From Branchinecta lynchi (Eukaryota > Arthropoda > Branchiopoda > Anostraca > Branchinectidae): a stretch of DNA of 64,000 bases. The translations under genes and the position numbers were made by a program. Location: assembly GCA_023053575.1 (NCBI GenBank), contig JAKZAP010000001.1, positions 27,608,533 to 27,672,532 of the forward strand. The letters are read 5' to 3'. Of this stretch, positions 42,905 through 54,008 are shown in pieces. Within the stretch, counting starts at the first letter, position 1; every line of letters begins with the position of its first letter. Below the pieces are notes generated by a model. The model was not told where the DNA came from and did not search any database. It worked only from the letters and a program-made list of their open reading frames with translations.

Positions 42905-43225
42905 ATGTATGTATGTATGTATTGTACATGGAAAGCCCAACGGGCCATGGTAAAAAAAAATATTGTGCATATCAAATAGTAACTACAAATTCAATACGAT
43001 TCAACAAAATAGGATGAACAAATTCAACACGATGCGATATATGATATTTATTGCAAAAAGACAACTGGCCATGGGAACCACACAAAGTACAACAAACAAA
43101 ATCATTTCTACAAAAATAATAAATTGAACGAAAATCCTAAAAAAAAAACTTGATAACACTTGCATTTGATCCTCCCGATGCTTCGCTGCTAACAGGACGA
43201 ACACCGCCAAATTTGTTTCGTCACC
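42905..43225 (-). mobile_element. Two LINE 3' ends, minus strand
   Basis: 42905-42960 has (TGTA)n then TTGTACATGGAAAGCCCAAC and GGGCCATGG. 43030-43220 has, on the minus strand, CCCATGGCCAGTTGTCTTTT and TGCAATAAATATCATATATC. Both match the CCATGGCC...AATAAAT 3' ends at 25399-25440 and 56850-56900, so they are one LINE family. Confidence 0.55.
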
Positions 43226-43356
43226 AATTTTTCCCTATAAGATATTTCTTTCTTTCCCCCAATGGAAGTGCTTTTCCCCTTAAACAAACCAAACTTCTAA
43301 GCTTTTCCTATCCAACCCCACCCTGAAATCTGGAGAAACAAATATTGAATGCGGTT
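43226..43356. other. Short spacer
   Basis: Nothing recognised. Confidence 0.4.
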
Positions 43357-44285
43357 GGGATCCCAAAACGTAAGTGGAGGGATACCTATGACATCGCAAA
43401 AGTTGTCCGTCCGTCTGTAAGCGCGATAGCTCTCGACGGAAATGAGATATTTTGATGAAGCTTGGTGTGAGGATTCGTTGGGTCGTCGGACCAGTCGAGT
43501 TCGTAGATGGGCTTTGTAGCCCTACATTAAGGGGTGGGGGAGGGCGTTCAAATTAAGGGGCAAACAAGATATTTTGAAACAGCCAATGTGATAGTCGATA
43601 TGGGGTACGTAGACATGCTGAGCACGATGGTGAAAACCATTTTGTCATCGGACAAGTAGTTCGCCCTGAATCCGGCCAAAACCGGAAAGTTTGTTAAAAG
43701 TAAAAGTTTTATTTGAAGTTTATTTGATGTTCGATTTAGGGGTAGGAAGACATGCTGAAGACGATGGTGAAAACCATTTTCTCCGGAACCGGAAAGTTTG
43801 TTAAAATTAAAAGTTTTATTTCAAGTTGATTAGATAACCGATTCAGGGGTAAGAAGAGATGCTGAATCCGTGTGTGACAATCATATTTTACCCAGACATA
43901 GTTCGACCGGAATCCGGCTGGAGTCGGAAAATTTGTTATAAGTTAAACTTTTATTTGAAGTTGATTATATGTTCAATATTGGGGAAAGAAGATATCCTGA
44001 GTTCCTTTTTCAGCTTTCTTTCTTCGCCGGACAAGTAGTTCTGGAGTTCGGCCGAAACCGGGTTATTGACAGAAGTGGCAGGAAGTTTTTGTCAAAACAG
44101 ATGTGACTTATAGGTCTGAACTTGGTTTTCTCAGATTGTTAGCTATTTGGCCTTAATCTGTTTCTGAATTTTAATTGTAAAAATGTTCAAGGAGTCTGGC
44201 GATGACTGGATCTGGTAAGACAAGACCCAGTTGTCTGGATTAGATTTTGAATTTTTGGGATCCCATCGAAACCTTTGGTCTTGTT
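43357..44285 (+). mobile_element. Family B element
   Basis: GGGATCCCAAAACGTAAGTG to GGGATCCCATCGAAACCTTT, GGTCTTGTT. Complete by the family's own landmarks. Units at about 43668 and 43786-43930; closest in sequence to 9676-10739. The 3' end closes with ACAAGACC (44219) and GGTCTTGT (44277), an inverted pair. Confidence 0.85.
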
Positions 44286-44867
44286 GCGTAAAGTTAGCTT
44301 ATTTTACAAGCTGTTTACTTGTGTATTTCTGGTCGTGCTATTATGAAGACATCGCTTGGCTCTTTGCTCTACAATCATCCTTCCTAGTTTATGTCCTCCC
44401 TATACCTCCTACTTTTCTATACATCTCTTTGATTTTCTTCACTACGATTAATTTCTCGGCATCTTGACATGGGTCACTCGATCTTTATCCACTAGCTCCA
44501 GTCAGCTGCTTCTGTAATCGAAGGTCAGGATTTGATGTATTTCATTCAACGCGTTTTGCTAAGGAATGAATAAGATAATAACTCATTTATTTCCTTAATA
44601 GCATTTATACAACTGCTAGCCTGCGGATCGTCAACATAACAAATTACGAATCACGGCTGATTGATGTTAAAATTACGAATAAAATAAGGCACAAGCGAAG
44701 ATAAATACCTTTCGGTTGAGTTTATTGAGAGCTGAAGAAGCCGTAGCTTGTCAATGTTAGCTATAGTCTTCCCCTTGTGTTCGGTCTGGTCTGGTCTGGA
44801 GTCTCAGAGCCTGGGAAAATAGTCTGATGGTGGTCAGAAGTTAAACATTTTTTTCCAAATTTCATCG
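44286..44867. other. Unassigned spacer
   Basis: Nothing recognised. Confidence 0.5.
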
Positions 44868-45310
44868 TCAGTTGATGTCTCCTACCGCAAGGGTCGGCAA
44901 CTGAAGTTTGACCAGAGCATCCTCATAGGAAACATAATCCAGACCATGCATCACTTTGCACGATCTCTTTTGGATAGACTCGAGTCTTTCTGTCTGTACT
45001 ACTGTCAGTCCGGGATGCCATACAGGACACGTATACTCCACGCAGGGATGAATGTATGTACAGCAGATTGTTTCTAAGACTCGAGAAGGGATAGCAAATC
45101 TGCGAAGGACGGCAAAAGACTTTAACAGTGGGGCAGATCTTGCAACGATGGAATAAACATGTGTTCTCCGCTTCAAGACATTATCTATTTTCACACCAAG
45201 AACTTTAACAGAGGATTTTGATAAATAACTGATAACTGACTGATAAACCTCAGTCATAGGAAGCGTCCGGAGGGATAATGTCGATAGGTCATCAGCAAAC
45301 TTAAAACGAT
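44868..45310 (-). pseudogene. LINE reverse transcriptase fragment with internal deletion
   Basis: Minus strand: KFADDLSTLSL (catalytic FADD at 45299-45288), then after only about 30 residues VKVLGVKIDNVLKRRTHV, LLKSFAVLRRFAIPSR, YIHPCVEYTCPVWHPGLT, ERLESIQKRSCKVMHG and LQLPTLAVGD. These are hallmarks of the CR1/jockey/L2-type polymerase C-terminal region. Normally roughly 50 more residues separate the two first blocks, so an in-frame deletion is inferred. Both ends are truncated and no 3' tail is attached. It differs from the 29819 and 3712 families. Confidence 0.8.
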
Positions 45311-46723
45311 TTCAAACATGGGTCAAACACGATCCGTAGCCCGAGAGAGTCCTGTTTTGTCTTTGGTCCGAGCAGGAACCCTACCACATCGAACCTTATG
45401 GTAAGAGGATTTGATAATTAGCTAGGGACACACTCTAGCATTTAATGTATAGATTATTTTTGCTCCTGTAACGGTTTCATCCAAGTAAATTAACTTCTTA
45501 GCTTCATCTCGGCTAGTAGGCCCCGGGCTTGACTGGATTTGTGAATTCCAGCTTCGCTTGGATGTGTGAACTACCTTGACTAGGATCGTCTGGACTGAAT
45601 GCGGCTCATTTATAGCATTAGCTTGACTCTTATATTAGGTGTCCGACTAGTCCTGGTGTTACGGTGCTGCCATCTGCACCGCGCACTGCTAACTTATGCC
45701 ACCGTTAGGCAGCGCTAGTCCCTGTTCTTTCAGTACCTTTGACCTTTTATACTGTCGTAACTCATTATTATATTATTTACTCATTGTTCATGACTCATCC
45801 GGCTAGGATGAGTCATCTACTTCCAAACTTCTTTTCCGGGGTCTCGACCGGGAACAACCATTTTTACTTAAAGGTTGCTGATATTATATTGTAAGTACCA
45901 GACAGTAAAACCTTTTGTTTATTTACGGACCTTAGGTCATTGTTATGAGTCTTGTTTAAAACTCCTGAGAGTGGGCTGGCCTGCAAGGCCTAATGTATGG
46001 TGGGTGGTTTATAGCCTATTGTTGGTTCAGTACATAAACCTTAGTGTGAATCGACCGAGGGAATCCACAATGAACCCATGAAGCCTGCACGTGTAGTAGG
46101 CCACCAGACGCCATAGGCTGTCCTGACTCCGATGACTGTATCGAAGGACATTTACCATCTATACTATGTCCGGCTTACTACACCCCTCGCCATAACATCA
46201 GGTTGAGAGTGCTTCTTCACATACACATACAGTCGTCGTAATACTGGGGCTAGTGAGCACCTATGCTGGCAGAACATTCTGAGCCCACACCCCAGGTACC
46301 TTAAGTTCGCCTGCCACGCAGCCATCCTTTCAGATTTACATACTGGAAATTCCAAGAGCCCCCACGACACCGTTGTCACCCCTAGCTTTCCGTTGAGTGA
46401 CACCTCTGTCGCATCCCCTCAAGACGAATTCCTCTCCCCAGGAACAAATCCCTCACTCCAACTTTCCTTTCTTAGATTCCAGCCACAAGCTTTCACTTAG
46501 CCTACTAACTTTATTTCCACTGGACCATGCAGGGGAGATCTACCAAAGACCTAATCCCTATCAACCTGAGATACTTTGGTGTGACTCCTTCGGCGTTCTA
46601 GACTACGAAAATGTACACAACCGGTGAATGAGGTTCATTCTGTGACTTCCCGAAATACAATTTGGGGACTACAATCAGCCAGCGAAGGGGGCTGATTTTA
46701 CACATACTTTAAAGCCTACTAGA
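45311..46723. other. Unassigned spacer
   Basis: No gene or repeat recognised over 1.4 kb. Confidence 0.5.
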
Positions 46724-47136
46724 GGCGTATTCTCGCCGTTCATCGAGGACTCCTCGGGGAATCAAAGGAAACGGCGAGAATAGAGGGACTCACTCCACGC
46801 GGACTCCGCGGACAGAAACAGCGAGAACACGGGGAATGCTGCCAACATGGATTTTTTTCGAAAAATAAATAAGCCGTTCACAAAATTAGTCTGGAGCCAA
46901 TTTATTTTTGGTTTTGTTTATTCTGATTATTTTTAATTAATTTTACATTGCACCAACACCAGCAAAAATGGATTCCCCTCCGAATCTGAAAGGGAGTCCT
47001 TTTTGATGATAGTGATGATAATCAGAGCATTCCCCGTCCGTGGGGACTCGCGAGAATACGGGGATTGAGTCCCCGTAACAAACAAAAACGCGGGGACTCC
47101 TCAAGTGGAGTCCGCGGGGAACGGCGAGAATACGCC
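46724..47136. mobile_element. 413-bp inverted-repeat element
   Basis: Ends GGCGTATTCTCGCCGTTC and, complemented, GGCGTATTCTCGCCGTTCCC are perfect over 18 bp. Subterminal regions on both sides are GC-rich with GGGGACTC, GGACTCCGCGG and further GCGAGAAYAC repeats, while the core (46860-47000) is AT-rich. Possible TAG-containing target duplication, not certain. No protein. Confidence 0.8.
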
Positions 47137-47554
47137 TTAGGAATGTTTCTGAAATCTGATGAATTCGACTGATGAAGGTCTTTCAAATCTCTACGCGACA
47201 AGCAAAAATAAGCGATTTTGAGATTTATTCCCGCTGGCGTGCCGATGCAATTTTCAGTTGATGTTCTCTTATTTGGTATTTTCTCATCAACAAACAAAAG
47301 AAGACAAAAATACCAAAAGATTTGATTAGAACCCGAAGGGGAAACCTTTACAGCTGGGAAAACGACGGCAGTTCTTCTCTACCAGACCCCCTTGGATGTC
47401 TTCCCTGAAAAAAAGGAAACTTACAAAAACCGCTGAATCCTGGAAGGGGATGCTTAGGACTGGTACTGGGCCAGTGCATGAAGTTCCTCAAAAGAAAAGG
47501 CATTCATACGTACCTACCAGGCCTCTGAATCAACCAAGAAGCAACTCCTACAGG
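47137..47554. other. Unassigned spacer
   Basis: Nothing recognised. Confidence 0.5.
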
Positions 47555-47597
47555 CAGGAGCGTCACTAAGGGGGGGGGGGGTACCACCCCCGGAACA

Positions 47598-47941
47598 GTC
47601 AGTAAGGCTAGTTACCAAAGCGTCGGCTGTTCTGGGTTCTCGAGCGTCTGAAACTTAAGCAGTGGTACCCCCCCCCCCCTCGAAGAAAGAAAAAAGCTAA
47701 AACGGGCGCTCGCAGAGCGCCCAACCACACGAATTTAGGTCAAACGGGCGCTCGCAGAGCGCCCGAACACAAAAATTTAGGTAAAACGGGCGCTCGCAGA
47801 GTACCCGACCACGAAATTTCAGCTCATCTGGGCGCTCACACAGAAAATCAAAATGGGGGGCTGGCAGTGCGCCCGGAAAAGTCAGTAAGGCTAGTTACCG
47901 AAGCGTCGGCTGTTCTGGGTTCTCGAGCGTCTGAAACTTAA
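47598..47941 (+). repeat. Direct repeat bracketing the hairpin array
   Basis: GTCAGTAAGGCTAGTTACC, RAAGCGTCGGCTGTTCTGGG and TTCTCGAGCGTCTGAAACTT recur with one difference at 47598-47658 and 47881-47941, 283 bp apart. Confidence 0.85.
47700..47845 (+). repeat. 42-bp tandem units, each with a GC hairpin
   Basis: GGGCGCTCGCAGAGCGCCC starts at 47704, 47746, 47788 (changed to end in GTACCC) and a partial one at 47830: period exactly 42. The 8-bp stems have a 3-base GCA loop. Linkers share AATTTAGGT. Two of four hairpins are perfect. Confidence 0.9.
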
Positions 47942-49126
47942 GGAGTTGCATTCTCAGTCGCATGTTCCGAGAGGCAGTCTATTTCTAGTCGTTCAGATAC
48001 AAAGAGGTTTTTAATCACATTTTGTCAGAATGAGATCTAAATTTCCATGACCGACAGAAGACAAATCTTGAATTTTGCCCTGCAGCCCACAGTTTTAACC
48101 TAACATTTACCTTGTCTACTAGTATCTCTCGATTCAAGTAAAAATCAGGCTTATTCTGATTGTGGCTACCTTTCCAATAATTCGTTACAGTTTCGTGTAA
48201 AGATTCTTTGTATTTTAATAGAAAAGCATTGAAGGATAGGAATTTTTCTCCAGTCCGACGTTAAAAAATAAGTCGGCTTCGTGCGTAAGCCATTAGAGAA
48301 GATTAAATGACGGGTCTGATTATTGCAACACGTCATTTGATTTTTATTTTGAGTTTGAACTCTGAATTCAGAACAAGTCAACTAAATTTCAGTTGTTTTT
48401 TTTGTGGATGATCAGTACTTCTTTTTTCGAAAGGCTCGAACTGAAGCATATTATCTCACTTCCAGCTAAATGTCTCACATTTTTTTGGAATCGTCGTGAA
48501 CAAAGATAAACAGGCAGATCCTGCTAAGTGACCCTTACCTTCATTTGGGATCCGAAAAGGCGGTCTGATCATACATCTGACCATACAGGATTCCACAGAA
48601 TTTGCCTGCGGTGCCTTTCATAGTAGGCTCTGTATACTGGAAAGTCGCGTCTTTTCATTCGGACTTTAAATTTCGGGGCTTGGGCCGCATTAAAAGCTAT
48701 ATAATTTTGTTGCGGGGTAGTAGAGTTTTGCCGAAAGGAAGTCATGGCATACTTGAAAAATTTCGCCTGCGGCGCTCATTTTCGTTCTGTCTGATATACA
48801 GCTTTGCAGATATAGTGCTCCGTTTCTTGGCTATTGCTTCTAACTGGTATGACCCTTGAGCCTTCCGGACATCTGCCAGTCGTATATTTTAAGTTACTCA
48901 CCTCCCACGCGCCCGAGCCCTGCTTCAAACCGCTTCGGAGCTCGGAGATACAACTAGGCTTCTAATCTTCAGTCTTCAGTCTTCAACGCTAGCAGTTATT
49001 ACGAGCTTTTTTTTTTATCACATATGAGACGAAAAGTTATAACGGGCGGCAGGGTGCCGGCAGGCGCCCTGCCACCCCCCCCCCCCCCCCCCTCGACTTT
49101 TGGCTAGCGACGCCCCTGCCTACAGG

Positions 49127-50085
49127 ATAAATCCTGTTCTGTGCTCCAAGCTGCAATTTAAAGCACTCATGACATATACTTTTTTTTTTCTTGATTCAAG
49201 CTTGCCATTGAGGCAATCTGACCGAGGACTGCCGCTCTGTCCCTGTATTTGAACTGGGCTAGTAGGAAGGAAGAGCGGATAACAATATAGGTGAGAAGGG
49301 CGTTCGGCCCTTTTTGGATTACTATTTTTGCAGGGCACATTTCTGCGCGTTTTTTGAAGTTTAGCGAACCCCTGTGTTGTTTGCTCATGTCTTGCCTGGC
49401 TAAGGAGAAACAAAAATCCTTCCGATTCCTATCCTGATGTGATCAAAAATGGTTTTCCTGAAGGTGGTCTAAAGTGCCGAACCTGTCCACGTTCCAACCT
49501 GTCCGCGTTCCACGAACCTTGTCCACGTTCGGCGTACATTGGTCCAGGTTCGGCATGTTACTATCTCGGTAGTAGGGTCAATAACCGTCTTTCAAGTGGA
49601 CTTGTAATGTCTAGTAAGTTTGTACTTTGGAAAAGTAAAAAAGGATTTCTGATAGTGTGGATACATATACTGTATCCGCACTAAAAAGCAAGCTATTTAT
49701 TTTTTATTCCCGCTCAAGGAGGAAATGCATGCCCAGAACTTGAAATTATCAAGTAGCCGATGCACATTACGTTTATGCTACTCTAAAATGTGGGGCCCAC
49801 GTTCGGCAGAGGAGGAATGCGTGGAAAATTGCATGCCAAAAGAGGACCTTCAGGATTAGGGACCGAATCACCTTTCGGAAAAAAAATAATTTAGACGAAA
49901 ATAAAAGATGCCGCCGATCTCAACAACAGAACACATCAGATCAATCCTATCCGAAATCTGCACCGTTAGTTTTTTCTGCTGCAAAGATTTTATGCCGACT
50001 TATCAACATTTTGTGAATCTGGGACCTGCCGATGGTGGGCCCTTCTCCCGCAAGGCCAATTTTTGTATGGCACTTGCAGCTCACT
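49127..50085. other. Unassigned spacer with GTCCACGTTC repeats
   Basis: 49473-49560 holds short imperfect repeats of CCGAACCTGTCCACGTTC and an inverted partner GGTCCAGGTTCGGCA (49545). The rest shows no gene. Open frame 49908-50144 runs into family A and is not convincing. Confidence 0.45.
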
Positions 50086-51200
50086 CAAGTGCCATATACC
50101 GATCACTTTTCGGTCGGTCTGTCGGTCCACTGTTCTCGAGCTAGGGTACTTTCAGAAGGGCTAGGACGATGAAACTCAGGGACCCGACCAAACTAATTTG
50201 GAAATAGTCAGTTCCCCGATCCGACCATCGTGGGGGGAGGGGGGGGGGTGTGGCGTAATCAGGAAAATAGGGGCATGCATAACTTTCGAATGGGCGATCG
50301 GATCTTAATGAAACTTGATATCTGGAAAGACCTCGTGTCTTAGATGTACCATTTCAAGTCCGGGCCGGATCCGAAGAATCTGGGGGGGGGGGGGGGCGGA
50401 GATCGTGTGAAACTCTCAAAGTGGAGCGATCGGGATGAAACTTGGTGGGAAGAACAAGCAAAAGCTCTGGATAAATAACTGACAGAACTGGACCGGATTC
50501 GGAAACAGTGGGAGCGGAATTCCGGCAATCGGTAGTTAAGGTACTTGCAGGGCGCTAGGACGACAAAGCTTGGCAGCCATATCAGGGACCCGCTCAGATT
50601 ATTAAAAAATATTTATTTTTTACATTGTTTTGTTTAAGTGTTTTAATATGTATATTTTACTTTTGTATGTTATTCATACTCCGCTGTTACGCAAAAAGCG
50701 GGTCATAAATAAATAAAAAAAAAAATTAACTTAGAAACAGTCACTCGCCCGATCAGACCATCGTGGGGGGAGGCGGAGAAGGTGGAATCCAGAAATTAGT
50801 GGCATGCATAACTTTCGAACGGGTTATCGGATCTTAATGAAACTGCATAGCTTTCGACCGGGTTATCGGATCTTAATGAAACTTGATATCTTGAAAGACC
50901 TCATGTCTCAGATGTCCCATTTCGAGTCCATACCGGATCCAATGAGCTGGGGGGGGGGGGAGCGATCATTATGAAACTTGGTGAGAAGTACAGGCACATA
51001 TCCTAGGTTGTATCAGTGACAGAATCGGACAGGATTCGGGTACCAAGGGGGGAGCTGTAGGGGAGGGAGGGTGTCCAGAATTCCAGTGATCCTGAGTTAA
51101 GGTACTTGCAGATGTGCTAGGACGATAAAACTTTGCTGGAGCATTAGAAACTTGACATCACTGAGTTGGACATCGTCACTTCTCTGATACGACCATCCAT
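50086..51200 (-). mobile_element. Family A element
   Basis: The terminal stem-loop (TATGGCACTTG near 50066, CAAGTGCCATATACC at 50086) opens it on the minus strand. Units follow (GCTAGGACGATGAAACT, GGGACCCGACCAAAC, GGGCGATCGGATCTTAATGA, GATGAAACTTGGTGGGA). It is interrupted by a LINE stub at 50590-50727 and lost after about 51200. A possible far end, GCAAGTGCCATATGAGCTT, lies at 52577-52596 beyond an inserted family B copy. Confidence 0.7.
50590..50727 (+). mobile_element. LINE tail inserted in family A
   Basis: TTTACATTGTTTTGTTTAAG to GCGGGTCATAAATAAATAAA is nearly identical to 19258-19360, the end of the LINE there. It lies exactly in the middle of a family A unit (ACCCGCTCAGATTA ... AACTTAGAAACAGTCAC). 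Confidence 0.85.
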
Positions 51201-51255
51201 TAAAGAACCTTAACCGCAAAATACAATAAATACTTTTAAGCAAAATTTACTTTTC
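51201..51255. other. Junction
   Basis: Short AT-rich spacer between family A and family B copies. Confidence 0.4.
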
Positions 51256-52449
51256 GGGATCCCAAAACGTAAGTGGAGGGATACCTATCACATCGCAAAA
51301 GTTGTCCGTCCGTCCGTCTGTAGGCAAGATAACTCTCGAAGGGAATGAGATATTTTGATGAAACTTGGTGTGAGGATTGTTTGGGTCAAGGGTAAGGTCG
51401 AGTTCGTAGATGGGCTCTGTAGCCCTGTATTTGGGCGTGGGGGTTCAAATTAAGGGACAAACAAAATATTTTTAAACAGCTAATGTGATAGTCGATTTGG
51501 GGTAAGAAGACATGTTGAGCACGATGGTGAAAATCATTTTACTCGCCGGACACGTATTTCGTCCGGAATCCGGCAAAAACCGGAAAGTTTGTGAAAAGTA
51601 AAAGTTTCATTTGAAGTTGATTAAATGTTTGATTTAGGAGTAAGAAGACATGCTGAGCTTGATGGGGAAAATCATTTTCTCGCCGGACAAGCAGTTCGTC
51701 TGGAATCCGGCAAAAACCGGAAAGTTTGTTCGAATTAATAGTTTCATTTGAAGTTGATTAAATGTTTGATTTAGGGGAAAGAAGACGTGGTGAACCCGAT
51801 AGTGAAAACCATTTTCTCGCCGGACAAGCAGTTCGTCTGGAATCCGGCAAAAACCGGAAAGTTTGTTCGAATTTGAAGTTGATTAAATGTTTGATTTAGG
51901 GGAAAGAAGACATGCTGAACCCGATAATGAAAACCATTTTCTCACCGGACAACTAGTTGAACTGTAATCCGGCCAAAACCGGAAAATATGTTAAAAGCAA
52001 AAGCTTTATCTGAAGTTGATTAGATGATAGATTTAGTGGTAAGAAGAGACGCTGAGTCTGTATATGATGATCATTTTTTACCCGGACATATAATTAGTCC
52101 GAAATCCGGTTGTACCCACATTTTTTTTTTTAAGTCAAAGTTTTATTCAAAGCTGATTAGATGTCCTTTCTAAGGAGATACGCCGGTTTCGTTTCTGATT
52201 TTTTTTTTTTTTTTTGCTGGACTAGTAGTTCGCTCGGAATTTGGTCGAAACTGCAAATTTGGGAGTAGTAAAGCAGGAAGTTTCGGTCAGTATCGTCAAA
52301 ATAGATATGGCTTATAGAGGTATAGATAGATAGGTAGATAGAATATCTGAACTCGGTTTTCTCTGATGATTAGCCTAGCGAAGACAAGACCCAATTGTCT
52401 GGATCAAATCTTAGATTTTTGAGATCCCATCGACACCTTTGGTCTTGTT
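51256..52449 (+). mobile_element. Family B element, many units
   Basis: GGGATCCCAAAACGTAAGTG to GAGATCCCATCGACACCTTT, GGTCTTGTT. Four units (51553-51960) are close to each other, with CCGGAATCCGGCAAAAACCG, TTGAAGTTGATTAAATGTTT and GAAGACATGCTGAAC spaced about 110-145 bp; more diverged units follow. Short GATA repeats at 52322-52341. Confidence 0.85.
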
Positions 52450-53574
52450 CCCGATTGCCATGATTACCTGATCCTTTTTGCTTCAAAGGTTTTGCTTAGA
52501 AAATTAATTTTTAGCACCCTTAAAAGTGCGCATCTTAACCGAAAAACTTTTTACCATCACTTCCATTTGACCCAGCCTTGCAAGTGCCATATGAGCTTCC
52601 ATCTCCGTTTCTTCTTAGTACCAGAATTTTTCATAGATTTACCACTTACTAGAATCTGGTTTTTGTTTAGTAGATTTTTTTTTCTTTTTTTACTAGCTTT
52701 AATAAAACCCAAATGCTGATGGGAAAGAAACTGAAAATAAAAACCTCACCAAAACACCTTTAGAAATACTCCATCGGGGGTTCCGGCCCCCCCCCCCCCC
52801 CCGCCAAAAAAAAAAGGAAATGCAATATCGATGCCATGAGCATTCAGAATTAAGGGGATCAGTTTTTAGGGGGAATGTATGTTTTGCTTCTTCCGGATAT
52901 CCTGAATAGCACGTCAGAAAGGGTTATAACCAAGGTATGCGATTATATAAGACAGAGCGCTGAAGCTAAGAACCATTAAGCTACGTAGTGAGGCTCCACA
53001 GCCGCATGGACATATAGTTTTTTAGTAATGTGTTTTGTTTTGTGTATGGCCCTATATACATACAGGCAAGCAACCAGCGAGCCACCGTCATGCATTTACA
53101 TTTAGCTCATGCGTCTAAGCAAAAGCGGTATGTGCTTGTAGTCGAAGTGCAAGATCTTCTGATTTCCTATATATTTTCATTCGGGCGGGGGTGGGGGGTC
53201 GCCAGGAAGGTTTGTACGGGTGGGGGGCTAGTGTTATAATGCGTTATTTAGCTGTTACAACTTCCTCGACTGTTCAAGACACCTTTTGCAGAATCCCGGT
53301 GTCACCTAACGTCGCCAGATCTGAGTAAAGGGGTTGGAACATAGCAAGTAGGAACCGAAGGATGTGAACACATGTGCACTTTAGAACTAATGACCTTCAG
53401 AAGAAACAGGTTGCAGGTACCACAAGCGACAGAGAGGTGCTTAACCAAAACCATCGCGTTTTGGGGCCCTCTTTTGTGAAACGGTAGATTTCTGCAACAT
53501 GTAACATTCTATAGAATGCGACAACAGGTTATGAAAGGGCTTTTACCATGACACAACCCATAAGTAATTTAATG
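52450..53574. other. Unassigned spacer
   Basis: Includes the possible family A far end at 52577-52596 and a C-run at 52789-52802. No gene recognised. Confidence 0.45.
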
Positions 53575-53930
53575 ACACTTGCAGCACTCGGATGTTATAT
53601 ACCAATGGTAATGTCTGTCCTGGCTTTCTGTTTCGGGGACGTGAGCTAGGACGATAGAACTTGGATCGTAAATATAAAACTCGACCCGATGCTCAACGAA
53701 ATCTTCTTTTCGCGAATCCGACCATCACAGTGGGGGTGGAGGGAGAGAGAATCCGGGATTTTCTGGAGGGGAGATCCTTGGTATCTTGCGATAACAATAA
53801 CCATTGAAGAAGTGATCCGACCGGATGAAACTTGATAGTTGGCGACAGAGAAACATCCTAGATCTTCCGTGTGTATGTCTGAGCCGCAGGCGACCCTTAG
53901 CTGAAATATATGCTACCTACACTACCCTTG
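53575..53930 (-). repeat. Family A fragment, diverged
   Basis: GAGCTAGGACGATAGAACTT, AAAACTCGACCCGATGC, AATCCGACCATCACAGTGG and GATCCGACCGGATGAAACTT match minus-strand family A units. Preceded by a decayed terminal block (GGATGTTATATACCAATGG). Confidence 0.6.
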
Positions 53931-54008
53931 CTGAATTAAACTTATAATTCTAGGATTCCAAGGACTAAGACTACGAACTGCCTAGACGAACTTGCCTCCG
54001 CCGGCACA

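Larger units (their letters stand above)
47555..49118. mobile_element. hAT-like element with exact 8-bp target duplication
   Basis: CAGGAGCGTCACTAAGGGG at the left and, complemented, CAGGGGCGTCGCTAGCCAAA at the right are terminal inverted repeats of the CAGNGGCGT kind. The flanks CCTACAGG (47547-47554) and CCTACAGG (49119-49126) are identical, the 8-bp duplication of hAT transposition. Homopolymer G/C runs lie just inside both ends. The left third holds a 42-bp hairpin array inside a 283-bp-spaced direct repeat. No transposase was recognised in its 1,564 bp, so it is non-autonomous. Confidence 0.88.

Noticed and set aside
47700..47845. CRISPR or integron attachment-site array
   Set aside because: Only four 42-bp units with similar linkers, inside a hAT-like element with target duplication in animal DNA.
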